NCBI GenBank assembly: GCA_963799455.1
Contig: CAWCXF010000005.1
Location: forward strand, 1-64,000
DNA length: 64,000 nucleotides
Direction: 5' to 3'
Origin: CAWCXF01 sp963799455
Lineage (GTDB): Bacteria > Pseudomonadota > Alphaproteobacteria > Rhodobacterales > Rhodobacteraceae
Part shown: positions 8,330-17,025 of the stretch, in pieces
Numbering within the stretch: position 1 is the first letter of the stretch
Layout: every line of letters starts with the position of its first letter
The notes under the pieces: model-generated
Seen by the model: only the letters and a program-made list of their open reading frames with translations
Told to the model about the DNA's origin: nothing
The model's database searches: none
Made by a program: the position numbers and the translations under genes

Positions 8330-9975
8330 TCTCGCAACTGACGGGAGCCGAGCGGCGCTCGGCTCTGGTGATCCTGACGGCGGTCGCCCTCGGCGGCCTG
8401 GCGATGGCGATGGCCGGCCGCGGCGACCCGATGGGGGCGCAGGGCTGGATCGTGCTCCTCTTCGCAGGCGCGCTCTTCGTCCTCGTGGGCGGCGCGCTCG
8501 AGGAGCCCGAGCCGTCGGAGGACCGCCTTTCCTCCTACTACGACGACCCCACCAAGGTCGGCGTCATCCTGGCGCTGATCTGGGCGGTGGTCGGCATGGG
8601 CATGGGCGTGTGGATCGCGGCCCAGCTCGCCTGGCCCGAGCTGCGCTTCGACGCCGCCTGGTCGGGCTTCGGGCGGCTCAGGCCCGTGCACACCTCGGGC
8701 GTGATCTTCGGCTTCGGCGGCAACGCGCTCATCGCCACCTCCTTCCACGTCATGCAGCGCACCTCGCGCGCCCGCCTGCCCGGCCAGGTCAGCCCGTGGT
8801 TCGTGCTGCTGGGCTTCAACCTCTTCTGCGTCGTGGCGGCCTCGGGCTACCTGATGGGCGTCACCCAGTCCAAGGAGTACGCCGAGCCCGAATGGTACGC
8901 CGACCTCTGGCTGGTGATCGTCTGGGTGGCCTACTTCGTGCTCTACATGCGCACGCTGGCGCGCCGCAACGAGCCCCACATCTACGTCGCCAACTGGTAC
9001 TACATGGCCTTCATCCTGGTCGTGGCGGTGCTGCACATCGTCAACAACCTCGCGGTGCCGGCCTCGCTCGGGGCGGCCAAGAGCTACTCGGCCTTCGCGG
9101 GCGTCCAGGACGCCATGACCCAGTGGTGGTACGGCCACAACGCGGTGGCCTTCTTCCTCACCGCGGGCTTTCTGGGCATGCTCTACTACTTCCTGCCCAA
9201 GCGCGCCGAGCGGCCGATCTACTCCTACCGGCTGTCGATCCTCAGCTTCTGGGGGATCACCTTCTTCTACATCTGGGCGGGATCGCACCATCTGCACTAC
9301 ACCGCGCTGCCGCTGTGGGTGCAGACGCTGGGCGCGACCTTCTCGGTGATGCTGCTGGTGCCCTCATGGGCCTCGGCGGGCAACGCGCTGATGACCCTCA
9401 ACGGCGCCTGGCACAAGGTGCGCGACGACGCGACCTTGCGCTTCATGATGGTGGCGGCCGTCTTCTACGGCCTGTCCACCTTCGAGGGCTCGTTCCTGGC
9501 GATCCGCCCCGTCAACGCGCTGTCGCACTACACCGACTGGACCGTGGGCCACGTCCACTCGGGCGCGATGGGCTGGGTCGCGCTGATCACCTTCGGGTCG
9601 ATCTACGCGCTCACGCCGGTCCTGTGGCGGCGCGAGACGATGTACTCCTGGCGCCTGGTGGAGGTCCACTTCTGGCTCGCGCTGTCGGGGACCGTCATCT
9701 ACGTCTTCGCGATGTGGAACTCCGGCATCACCCAGGGGCTGATGTGGCGGACCTACACCGAGAGCGGGACGCTCAAATACTCCTTCGTCGACACGCTCGT
9801 GGCGATGCACCCCTACTACGTCGCGCGCGCTCTCGGCGGCACGCTGTTCCTGCTGGGCGCGATCACGGCCCTCTACAACGTCGCCATGACCATCCGGCAC
9901 GTGCCGCGCGCCGAGCCCGCGCTCGACCATCCGACCTCGTCGGAGGCCTCCGAGCCCACCGTGCCGGCGGAGTAG
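8326..9975 (+). CDS. ccoN: CcoN, cbb3-type cytochrome c oxidase catalytic subunit
   Basis: A 549-residue haem-copper oxidase subunit I with about 13-14 membrane helices. Visible ligands are His122 (RPVHTSGVIFGFGG) for low-spin haem b, His271 next to Tyr269 (WWYGHNAVAFF), the His321-His322 pair (GSHHLHYT) for Cu-B, and His409/His411 (VGHVHSGAMGW) for the two haems. A hydrophilic N-terminal extension of about 70 residues precedes SSYYDDPTKVG. It reduces oxygen to water with high affinity in the cytoplasmic membrane. It starts within the ccoS stop codon. Confidence 0.97.
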   Translation: MISQLTGAERRSALVILTAVALGGLAMAMAGRGDPMGAQGWIVLLFAGALFVLVGGALEEPEPSEDRLSSYYDDPTKVGVILALIWAVVGMGMGVWIAAQLAWPELRFDAAWSGFGRLRPVHTSGVIFGFGGNALIATSFHVMQRTSRARLPGQVSPWFVLLGFNLFCVVAASGYLMGVTQSKEYAEPEWYADLWLVIVWVAYFVLYMRTLARRNEPHIYVANWYYMAFILVVAVLHIVNNLAVPASLGAAKSYSAFAGVQDAMTQWWYGHNAVAFFLTAGFLGMLYYFLPKRAERPIYSYRLSILSFWGITFFYIWAGSHHLHYTALPLWVQTLGATFSVMLLVPSWASAGNALMTLNGAWHKVRDDATLRFMMVAAVFYGLSTFEGSFLAIRPVNALSHYTDWTVGHVHSGAMGWVALITFGSIYALTPVLWRRETMYSWRLVEVHFWLALSGTVIYVFAMWNSGITQGLMWRTYTESGTLKYSFVDTLVAMHPYYVARALGGTLFLLGAITALYNVAMTIRHVPRAEPALDHPTSSEASEPTVPAE

Positions 9976-9979
9976 CCCC

Positions 9980-10765
9980 ATGCCCCCTTGGTTCCACACC
10001 CTCCTCACCCCGTTCCGCAAGTTCTTCCAGGCGCACTTCCGCACCCACTACCGTCTGGAGCGCCACTCCATGGGCCTGACGGTGGCCATCATCCTGGCCG
10101 CGGGCGTCGGCGGCGCGGTCGAGATCGCGCCGCTCTTCACCATCGACGAGACCGTCGAGGAGGCGCCCGACATGCGCGTCTACACGCCCCTGGAGCAGGC
10201 CGGGCGCGACATCTACATCCGCGAGGGCTGCTACGCCTGCCACAGCCAGATGGTCCGCACCCTGGTCGACGAGGTCGATCGCTACGGCCCCTACTCGCTC
10301 GCCGTGGAGAGCAAGTACGACCACCCGATGCTCTGGGGCTCCAAGCGCACCGGGCCGGACCTCGCGCGGCTGGGCGGCAAGTACTCCGACGCCTGGCACG
10401 TCGCGCACCTCGTCGATCCGCGCGCTCTGGTGCCGCAGTCGAACATGCCGCACTACGCCTTCCTGCTCGACGCGCCGCTCGAGACCGACGACCTGCCCGG
10501 GCGGCTCGCGGCGCTGCGCGCGGTGGGCGTGCCCTACACCGACGAGATGATCGCGGCCGCCTCCGCCGACGCGCTCGGACAGTCGCGGCCCTTCACGGAC
10601 CGCGGCGACGCCGTGCTGGAGCGCTACGGCGAGGAGACCAACGTGCGCGCCTTCGACGGCCGCGCCGAACGGCTCACCGAGATGGACGCGCTCGTGGCCT
10701 ACCTCCAGATCCTGGGCAAGCTGACGGACCTGCCCGAGGCAACGCAACCCCGAGGGGAGGAGTGA
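9980..10765 (+). CDS. ccoO: CcoO, monohaem cytochrome c subunit of cbb3 oxidase
   Basis: A 261-residue protein with one N-terminal membrane anchor (about residues 32-52) and a periplasmic c-type domain. The haem site is GCYACHSQ (Cys84, Cys87, His88). The likely axial Met is in VPQSNMPHY. CcoO passes electrons from CcoP to CcoN. The gene follows ccoN by only four bases and precedes ccoQ by one base, consistent with a single transcript. Confidence 0.96.
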   Translation: MPPWFHTLLTPFRKFFQAHFRTHYRLERHSMGLTVAIILAAGVGGAVEIAPLFTIDETVEEAPDMRVYTPLEQAGRDIYIREGCYACHSQMVRTLVDEVDRYGPYSLAVESKYDHPMLWGSKRTGPDLARLGGKYSDAWHVAHLVDPRALVPQSNMPHYAFLLDAPLETDDLPGRLAALRAVGVPYTDEMIAAASADALGQSRPFTDRGDAVLERYGEETNVRAFDGRAERLTEMDALVAYLQILGKLTDLPEATQPRGEE

Positions 10766-10766
10766 G

Positions 10767-10973
10767 ATGGACGTCTCGCACGACACGCTCGTGGGCGTGG
10801 CCAAGACCTTCGGGCTGTTCTACCTGATCGCGATGTCGGCGGGCGTGGTGCTCTACGCCTTCTGGCCCTCGCTGGGCCCGCGCTTCGACCGCGCCGCGGG
10901 CAGCGTGCTCGACGACGAGGACGGTCCCAAGGTCGGGCCCGAGACCAGGCGCGGGGACCGCCCATGTCGGTGA
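10767..10973 (+). CDS. ccoQ: CcoQ, small cbb3 oxidase subunit
   Basis: A 68-residue protein with one membrane helix (FGLFYLIAMSAGVVLYAFWP) and a short charged cytoplasmic tail, typical of CcoQ/FixQ. It stabilises the complex and has been tied to signalling in Rhodobacter. A strong GGGGAGG lies just before ATG 10767. The last ten bases overlap the ccoP start. Confidence 0.92.
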   Translation: MDVSHDTLVGVAKTFGLFYLIAMSAGVVLYAFWPSLGPRFDRAAGSVLDDEDGPKVGPETRRGDRPCR

Positions 10974-11836
10974 GGGAGCGCGACCCGCTGACCGGGCACG
11001 AGACCACCGGCCACGAGTGGAACGGCATCACCGAGCTCAACACCCGGGTGCCACGCGCGGTCTGGTGGTTCGTCGGCGTCACCCATGTCTGGGCGCTGAT
11101 CATCTGGATCCTGATGCCGGCCTGGCCCCTGATCACGACCTACACCAAGGGGATCCTGAGCGCGGACCAGAAGGAGCGGGTCGAGGAGGAGGTCGTCGAG
11201 CTCGATCTCGCCCGTGCGGGCTGGGCCGACCGGATCGCCGCCGAGCCCATCGACCGGATCCGCCAGGACCCCATGCTGATGCGGGTGGTGGACGAGACGG
11301 CGCCCGCGCTCTGGGGCGACAATTGCTCGGCCTGCCACGGGCCGAGGGGGGCTGGGGCCCTCGGGTTCCCCAGCCTCGTGGACGACGATTGGATCTGGGG
11401 CGGCGACCCCGACACGATCATGGAGACGCTGCGCGTGGGCATCAACGACACCCATCCCGAGACGCGCTACTCCCAGATGCTCGCCTTCGGGAGCGACGGC
11501 CTGCTGACGCGCGACGAGATCCGCACCGTGGTGGACTACGTGCAGTCGATGTCGGGCGTCGAGGCCACGCCCGACCGGCTCACGGCCGGCGAGGAGATCT
11601 TCACGCTCAACTGCGCGTCCTGCCACGGCGATCGCGGGCGGGGGATGCAGGAGCTGGGCGCGCCCAACCTGACCGACGCCACCTGGCTCTACGGGGGCGG
11701 CAACGAGGCGATGTTCGACACCGTCTACCATGGTCGCCAGGGCTGGATGCCCGCCTGGGAGGGCCGCCTGAGCCTCGCCGAGCGCAAGATCCTGACGATC
11801 CACATCCAGGATCTCGCCGAAGGAGCGCCGCGATGA
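10964..11836 (+). CDS. ccoP: CcoP, dihaem cytochrome c subunit of cbb3 oxidase
   Basis: A 290-residue protein starting with the family-typical cytoplasmic segment THETTGHEWNGI-like (GHETTGHEWNGI). One membrane anchor (about 34-55) and two periplasmic cytochrome c domains follow. Haem sites are CSACH (121-125) and CASCH (217-221), with Met ligands in the following loops. It accepts electrons from soluble or membrane cytochrome c. It overlaps ccoQ at its start and the next small gene at its stop. Confidence 0.97.
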   Translation: MSVRERDPLTGHETTGHEWNGITELNTRVPRAVWWFVGVTHVWALIIWILMPAWPLITTYTKGILSADQKERVEEEVVELDLARAGWADRIAAEPIDRIRQDPMLMRVVDETAPALWGDNCSACHGPRGAGALGFPSLVDDDWIWGGDPDTIMETLRVGINDTHPETRYSQMLAFGSDGLLTRDEIRTVVDYVQSMSGVEATPDRLTAGEEIFTLNCASCHGDRGRGMQELGAPNLTDATWLYGGGNEAMFDTVYHGRQGWMPAWEGRLSLAERKILTIHIQDLAEGAPR

Positions 11837-12042
11837 CCATTCCCGCCCCTGCCCCCGGCGCGTCGTGGTCGCGCCAGCGCATCGCCGCGCTCGCCCTCGC
11901 GGCGGCCGTCGCGGCGGTGTTCGCCGGCGCCAACGCCCATCTGATCGCGGTGTCCTTCGCCTCGCAGCCCGGCTGCGTGGCGCACCTCAAGGCTCCGGTG
12001 GAGGGGGCTGCGACCTATCGCGCGGCGAAGCCCTCGTGCTGA
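11833..12042 (+). CDS. Small single-pass membrane protein of the cco operon
   Basis: A 69-residue product: MTIPAPAPGASWSRQRIAAL, then an Ala-rich membrane helix ending near NAHLIAVS, and a short outside tail with two cysteines (QPGCVAHLKAP ... KPSC). The ATG overlaps the ccoP stop (ATGA) and the stop lies inside the next gene, so it belongs to the operon. I do not know a named family. I recall similar short ORFs after ccoP in related bacteria, which argues that it is real. The paired cysteines would fit a role near redox or metal chemistry, but that is speculation. Confidence 0.7.
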   Translation: MTIPAPAPGASWSRQRIAALALAAAVAAVFAGANAHLIAVSFASQPGCVAHLKAPVEGAATYRAAKPSC

Positions 12043-12902
12043 GCGACCGCGCGGGCCCGCCGCCCCCCGACAACCCCGACGCCGCAGGGGTCATCCCCGA
12101 GATCGTCCCGCCCCTGCCGCGCGAGAACCCCCACGCCCGCGACCTGCCTTGGCGGACCGCCTTCGCCTGGCTCCGCGCGGGCTGGTCGGATCTGTGGACG
12201 AACCCGCTGCCGAGCCTCGTCTACGGCCTCGGCGTCTTCGCGGTCTCGGCGCTCGTGGTCTGGAGCCTCTTCCGGTTCGAGCTCGACTACTTCTTCTTCC
12301 CCGCGCTCGCGGGCTTCCTGGTCGTGGGCCCGCTGATCGCGGGCGGCCTCTACGAGAAGAGCCGGCGGATCGAGGCGGGCGAGCGCGTGAGCCTCGTCTC
12401 GATGATCTTCGTGCGGATGCGCTCGGGCCCGTCGGCGCTCTTCATGGGCGTGCTGCTGCTGGGGCTGTTCCTGCTGTGGATGCGCGCCGCGGTCCTGATC
12501 TACGCGCTGTTCTTCGGCATGGTCCCGTTCATGGGGACCGAGGAGATCGTGCCGCTGCTGCTCATGACGCCCACCGGATGGGCGATGCTGCTGACGGGCG
12601 GTGCCGTGGGCGCCCTCTTCGCCGCCTTCGCCTTCGCGATCAGCGTCTTCGCCGTCCCGATGCTGCTGGAGGAGCGCACCGACGCGCTGACGGCGCTGGG
12701 GATCAGCATGGCGATGGTCTGGGCCAACCTGACCGTGATGCTGACCTGGGGGGCCATCGTGATGGGCCTCTTCGTCCTGTCGGTCCTGACGGCGTTCCTC
12801 GGTCTGATCGTGGTGTTCCCCGTCCTCGGCCACGCGACCTGGCACGCGTATCGTGAGCTGCGCTCGGGCGAGGGCGAGCGCATGTTCATCCCGCCCGCCT
12901 GA
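12036..12902 (+). CDS. DUF2189-type integral membrane protein
   Basis: A GTG-started 288-residue protein. After a Pro-rich N-terminus it has LPWRTAFAWLRAGWSDLWTN and then VGPLIAGGLYEKSRRIEAGE, the two signatures I associate with DUF2189. About six membrane helices are visible. The GTG at 12036 overlaps the preceding stop. DUF2189 proteins have no firm function but often sit beside terminal oxidase genes. It is the last gene of the apparent cco transcript; IS debris follows. Confidence 0.8.
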   Translation: MLSDRAGPPPPDNPDAAGVIPEIVPPLPRENPHARDLPWRTAFAWLRAGWSDLWTNPLPSLVYGLGVFAVSALVVWSLFRFELDYFFFPALAGFLVVGPLIAGGLYEKSRRIEAGERVSLVSMIFVRMRSGPSALFMGVLLLGLFLLWMRAAVLIYALFFGMVPFMGTEEIVPLLLMTPTGWAMLLTGGAVGALFAAFAFAISVFAVPMLLEERTDALTALGISMAMVWANLTVMLTWGAIVMGLFVLSVLTAFLGLIVVFPVLGHATWHAYRELRSGEGERMFIPPA

Positions 12903-13029
12903 ACCTCGAGCGACAGAGGTGGCCTGGGGAATCTGGACAGGAGTGTTGAGTGGATCGCCCGCACGACATCGGGGGGAGTCGGCCCGAAGCTGCGATCTCG
13001 GCCGAGTTTCGGAATGTTGAGAGAACGGT

Positions 13030-13356
13030 CCGGCTCACTCGCCACCCGGACCCCTCCGGGCCCCCGACGATCGGCGCGGGAGGGGCCGAGTCCCGGGTGC
13101 GGTCGCGCACCGGGTGCCCGGTCGCCTCGAGCGACGGCCCGTGGAGCGACTGCAGCCCCAGCGCCCGGAACTCCAGCACCGGGTCGAAGCCGGGCCGCCC
13201 GCCCTTCCAGCGCCGCCGCCCGCCCCGGGCGCGGGCCAGCACGGGGCGCGCGCGGGACACCGCGAAGCCCACCGTCGCGGCCAGCCTCTCCAGCGGATCG
13301 CCCTGCGCCGGGATCCCGGCCAGGCGCTCCTCCACCGACCAGCCCCCCCCCGCCAT
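13030..13356 (-). pseudogene. IS5-type transposase, N-terminal remnant
   Basis: The minus frame beginning MAGGGWSVEERLAGIPAQGD reads DPLERLAATVGFAV, then KGGRPGFDPVLEFRALGLQS and a degraded form of the TLSDEQ..YQIRDR block. This is the N-terminal domain of an IS5-family transposase. The catalytic DDE part is missing, and the frame ends in unrelated sequence towards the DUF2189 gene. About 120 bp at 12903-13029 hold nothing recognisable. Confidence 0.7.
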
Positions 13357-13426
13357 CGCGCCCCTCCGCCGCCGCCCTCGCTGACAAGCGGATCACGTCC
13401 GCGACCGCCGCGCGAGGTTTCCAGAG

Positions 13427-13930
13427 GTGTCCATCTACGATTGCCCGGGTGGAGCTTGCTGGGAGCGGACCCTGCACTTCGTGCCCCACCCCCCCTCGAT
13501 CGAGAGCTGCTTCGCCGCCGGCGGGCGGCGTCCGAAGCAGGGGCAGGGCGACTGCGACGCCCCGGCCGCAGGACGAGTGCTCGCCATACCCTCGCTGGAC
13601 CGGGACGGGCTGCGCTACGACCGCGCGCTCTTCGGGGGCTGCGCCGACGAGGACGGCGACTGCCGCCCGACGCTCGACGAGATCCTGGCCGCGCTCTCCA
13701 CCGCCCCGATGCGGTGGCCGGCGAACGGCTGCGAGGTGGAGCGGGGTCGGTGGATCGCCCCCTGCACCGGCCGGTTGCAGCTCGACGCCGGACCGGTGTG
13801 GGAAGGGTTCGAGCACCTGCACCCGGCGTCATCTCTGCTCGGCCGGCTTCTGGTCCCCTCGCAGCGGCCCTTGCGCGCCTTGCGGCCCAGCGAGTGGCTG
13901 CCGTTCGAGACGAAGGCCCCCATGGGCCGC
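13427..13930 (+). pseudogene. HNH nuclease relic (DUF1524/GmrSD C-terminal type)
   Basis: The frame reads LDRDGLRYDRALFGGCADED, DGDCRPTLDEILAALS and NGCEVERGRWIAPCTGRLQL. This follows the YDRxxFG.W.DxDGDCxxTRxExL ... GCRVxxGRW.xPYTG pattern of exported HNH nucleases of the DUF1524 group. The expected DIDHxVPL catalytic block is replaced by FEHLHPASSLL, but a later EWLP is kept. No signal peptide or proper start is present, and the frame runs on into antisense of the next gene. It looks 3'-truncated and inactive. Confidence 0.55.
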
Positions 13931-13954
13931 GCCCCGGGACGGCAGCGCGCCCTT

Positions 13955-15886
13955 CTACTCCGCCGACCCCCGAAAGGCCGCTGCGGCATCGACCACGAGG
14001 CCGACATCGTCCGGCCGCATCAGGCCTTCTCCGGCCAGGTCCTCGGCAGCGCGGCGGACGGCCTCCGAGTAGCCGTCCGGGCCGTCGTAACGCGCGGCGA
14101 CCGGCCGACGGCCGTCCTCCTCGCCCTCCCTCTCAGGGAAGGGGATGAAGCTGCCCGTCAGGCTGCAGAGCTCGCCGGGCGCGAAGCCTTCGTCGCGCAG
14201 GTTCCAGCCGAGGTAGGTTCCGAGCGGCGCTGCGACGTGGGGCTGCCGGATGCCCCCGAGGTCGATCCCATCGGCGTCGGTGGCGGGCACCAGGACGGGG
14301 TAGGCCTCGCCCGGCTCGGGCGGCGTCGTGCCGTGGTCCATCACCCGCAGCGCGTTGACGACGGGCTCGGGCACCGTCCCGCCGATGCGCGGCAGCTCGA
14401 GCGCGTCCGGCTCCACCAGCGTCCCGCTCTCGAGGCCCGGATACACGCTCGCCGGCGGCTCGGCGGCCTCGGCCACCCAGGCCTCCATGGCGACGACGAG
14501 GGCGCGCATCGTCGGCGCCACGCTGAGGGGGTTGGTCGGGTAGACGCAGATCGGCGCGTCCTCGGCCTCGCCGCCCCAGCCGTTGAAGTGCGGCGCGCCG
14601 GCGAGGAAGTAGAGCCGGACGCCCTCGGGCATCTCGAGCGCCTCGCCGCCGGGCGCGGTCGAGACGAGCGAGGCCCGTGCCTGCCAGAACTCGGTCGAGG
14701 TGTCGGTGTGTATGACGAGCGGGCAGGTGCCGCTCGCCTCGCAGGCGGCGAGGATGCCGTCGGTCCGCCCGGTCAGGGGGTCGGTCACCTCGGCATAGGT
14801 GAAGGGGAACTGGTCGCCCGGGAAGTCGTGGTCCTCGTGCTGGCGCGAGTAGCGTCCGGGCTGTCCGAAGCGGTAGTTGGTGAACGTCTTCCGAGACCCG
14901 GCGATGTGCGGCATCGCGCCGTCGAACACCTGCGCCCCACCCTCGTCGGCGTTGTAGCCCTGGTAGATCAGGTCGCGCAGGAACCGCCCCGACTGCGAGA
15001 TGCCGAGGCCGATCGTGCGCTCGACGCCCTCGAGCGGGCTGTCGGCATCGTGGCCGGGACTGCCGCGCAGGAACGAGACGAGGTCGCTGGTGGCGAGGAA
15101 GGCGAGGCCCGTCGGCAGCGCGTCGGTCGCCGGGTAGACGAGCTCGTAGATGGCGCCGCCATCGACCCCCTCGGGCCGGGTGATCTCGATCGTCACCGGG
15201 TCGACGTAGCGAAACGACAGGCCCTCCGGCGTCCGGCGCGGCGCGTCCGGGGTCTCCCGCACGGTCAGCGTCGCCTGCGACGGGTCGAGGTCGGCGGCCG
15301 GGTAGCTCAGCGCGCCGGTGCTCACCGTCTCGGCGTCGTCGAAGATGAACTCCTCGCGCGAGGGTCCGGTCACGCCCTCGAGCACGGGCAGGCTCATGGT
15401 GAGGAGGTCGTCGGCGAGGCCCGTCTGCCAGCCGCCCCAGACGAGCGTGTGCCCCTGCTCCATCAAGAACCCGTCGCCCGGATCCTCGACGGTGAAGGCG
15501 CCGCTTCCGGCCGAGAGGTTCAGGAGCGGGAAGCTCAGGTTCCGGCCGCGGTTGGGGACCTCGTAGAACAGCGTCCCCGATCCCCGCCCCACGGGGCGAA
15601 GGATCACCACCTCGGCGCTGAACTCGACCTCCCCTGCCTCGCCCACCGCAGCCTGGTCTATGTCGACGATGCCTGCGGCCCGCTCCGATGCAGGGTCCAC
15701 CGAGAAGTGCGCGACGGCGTCGATGCGCTCGTAGGCGCCGGCCTCGCCGAAGCTGCGACCGTCATAGGCCGGCGCCGTCGACTGGACCTCGAGCCTCGTC
15801 ACCTTCGCGTCGGCCCCGACCGGCGCGAACGCGACGAGCGTGGCACCTGCGAGATGCGGCACAAATCGCTTCCGTTGGACTGGCAT
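13955..15886 (-). CDS. Exported alpha/beta-hydrolase-domain protein
   Basis: A 643-residue protein starting at ATG 15886 behind a GGGAGGG ribosome site. MPVQRKRFVPHLAGATLVAF followed by APVGADA is a Sec-type signal peptide. The body matches large alpha/beta hydrolase domain proteins (Abhydrolase_10 group), with IGLGISQSGRFLRDLIYQGY as the nucleophile elbow (G-x-S-x-S-G). The frame is long and unbroken although the gene is surrounded by dead transposases, so it is probably expressed cargo. The substrate is unknown; an ester or amide in the periplasm is likely. The antisense strand is also open across the gene, which is a composition effect. Confidence 0.85.
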   Translation of the reverse strand: MPVQRKRFVPHLAGATLVAFAPVGADAKVTRLEVQSTAPAYDGRSFGEAGAYERIDAVAHFSVDPASERAAGIVDIDQAAVGEAGEVEFSAEVVILRPVGRGSGTLFYEVPNRGRNLSFPLLNLSAGSGAFTVEDPGDGFLMEQGHTLVWGGWQTGLADDLLTMSLPVLEGVTGPSREEFIFDDAETVSTGALSYPAADLDPSQATLTVRETPDAPRRTPEGLSFRYVDPVTIEITRPEGVDGGAIYELVYPATDALPTGLAFLATSDLVSFLRGSPGHDADSPLEGVERTIGLGISQSGRFLRDLIYQGYNADEGGAQVFDGAMPHIAGSRKTFTNYRFGQPGRYSRQHEDHDFPGDQFPFTYAEVTDPLTGRTDGILAACEASGTCPLVIHTDTSTEFWQARASLVSTAPGGEALEMPEGVRLYFLAGAPHFNGWGGEAEDAPICVYPTNPLSVAPTMRALVVAMEAWVAEAAEPPASVYPGLESGTLVEPDALELPRIGGTVPEPVVNALRVMDHGTTPPEPGEAYPVLVPATDADGIDLGGIRQPHVAAPLGTYLGWNLRDEGFAPGELCSLTGSFIPFPEREGEEDGRRPVAARYDGPDGYSEAVRRAAEDLAGEGLMRPDDVGLVVDAAAAFRGSAE

Positions 15887-15947
15887 AGGATCCCTCCCGG
15901 TGCGGGCATGGCTCCATTCGGCGGGAGCATGAGGAAGTGTGGGGTGG

Positions 15948-16960
15948 TCATGCCGCCCGGGCGTGATCGGGTTCGGGCTCGTTGTCGAGGCCGGGGTGCC
16001 AGCGCTCGAAGGTTCCTCGCAGCGTGCCGTCGAGCGTCTGGGTCCGGGCCTGCAGCAGCAGGTGGGCGCCGCGCGGCGCCCACTGCATCTGCTGCTTCTT
16101 GGCGAAGCGCGGGGCTGTGACGGCGTTGACGGTCGCCTCGGCGAAGGCCGAGGAACCGAAAGGTCCGCGCGAAGCAGCGAGATGCGCTCGCCGGCGCGGG
16201 TGCGCTCGCCGTAGCTGATCAGGCTGGGCGCGTCCTTTCGGATGGCGGCGACCATCTCGCCGACCGCGGTCCGGAGCCTGCGCAGGTGCGGGTGGTCGAC
16301 CTCCACGGCGTCGACGTCCATGAGCAGGCCGATGAGCAGGCCGATGAGCAGGCCGTCGAGGACCTCGCGCGCCCGGAAGCCGTTGCCGTGCCACAGGAGC
16401 CACTTCAGGCGCTCCAGCTCCTCGAGGAGGTCGGCGGCCGCGTCCTCCTCGCGATGGGCGAGGCCGCGCAGGTGCTGGCGCGGCACCGTGACGCGCATGG
16501 CGATGTGACCCGAAGGGCCGCGCCCACGAGGCCAGTGGAGGACGAGCTCCCCGCACGGCGCGATGCGAGAGAGGCGAGCGAGCGGACCTCCTCGCCGCCG
16601 TCGGTGAGGGCGGTGACGCCCTGGTTGGCCTGCCCGCGCCTCGAGCCCTGAGCGGGCCTGCGATGCGCCTCGTCGGCTCGCGGTCGTGGCCGTGGACGAA
16701 GCCCAGGGCGCGCGGGCCGCCGTCCTCGGGCATGGAGCGGCCGACGATGCGCCCGAAGTCGCGGGTGCGGTCGGACCACGAGCGCACGGGGCCGCCGTCG
16801 AGGCCCGCGACGACCCGCCCGCCCGGGATCGGCAGGTCCTCCCAGTCCGCCGGGCACCCCACGGCCAGCGTGGTGTCCTCCTGCGCGACCTCGGCCTCGA
16901 TGCGCTCGCCGACGCGCAGCGCGTGCTGGCGCAAGGCCCCCACGTGTAGGGCGTCAACCT
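15948..16960 (-). pseudogene. ISKra4-type transposase, multiply frameshifted
   Basis: In protein order the minus strand reads GERIEAEVAQEDTTLAVGCP, DLPIPGGRVVAGLDGGPVRS, IVGRSMPEDGGPRALGFVHG, RLKWLLWHGNGFRAREVLDG, SSAFAEATVNAVTAPRFAKK and QQMQWAPRGAHLLLQARTQT, and ends DHARAA. These blocks belong to ISKra4-family transposases. They lie in at least three frames, so several indels are present. A 12-bp triplication (separate entry) lies inside. The N-terminal part is absent. Confidence 0.8.
16320..16355. repeat. Three tandem copies of a 12-bp unit
   Basis: The unit atgagcaggccg occurs three times in a row (16320-16331, 16332-16343, 16344-16355). On the minus strand it repeats LIGL within the ISKra4 remnant, where homologues have no such repeat. 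It is a frame-preserving slippage expansion like the one at 2097. Confidence 0.85.
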
Positions 16961-17025
16961 TCTTGGCCGGGACCGACAACCAAGTTGGCCGGTTTGCTGG
17001 CTGCTGCGGTTGGAGGTCGTGCGGT

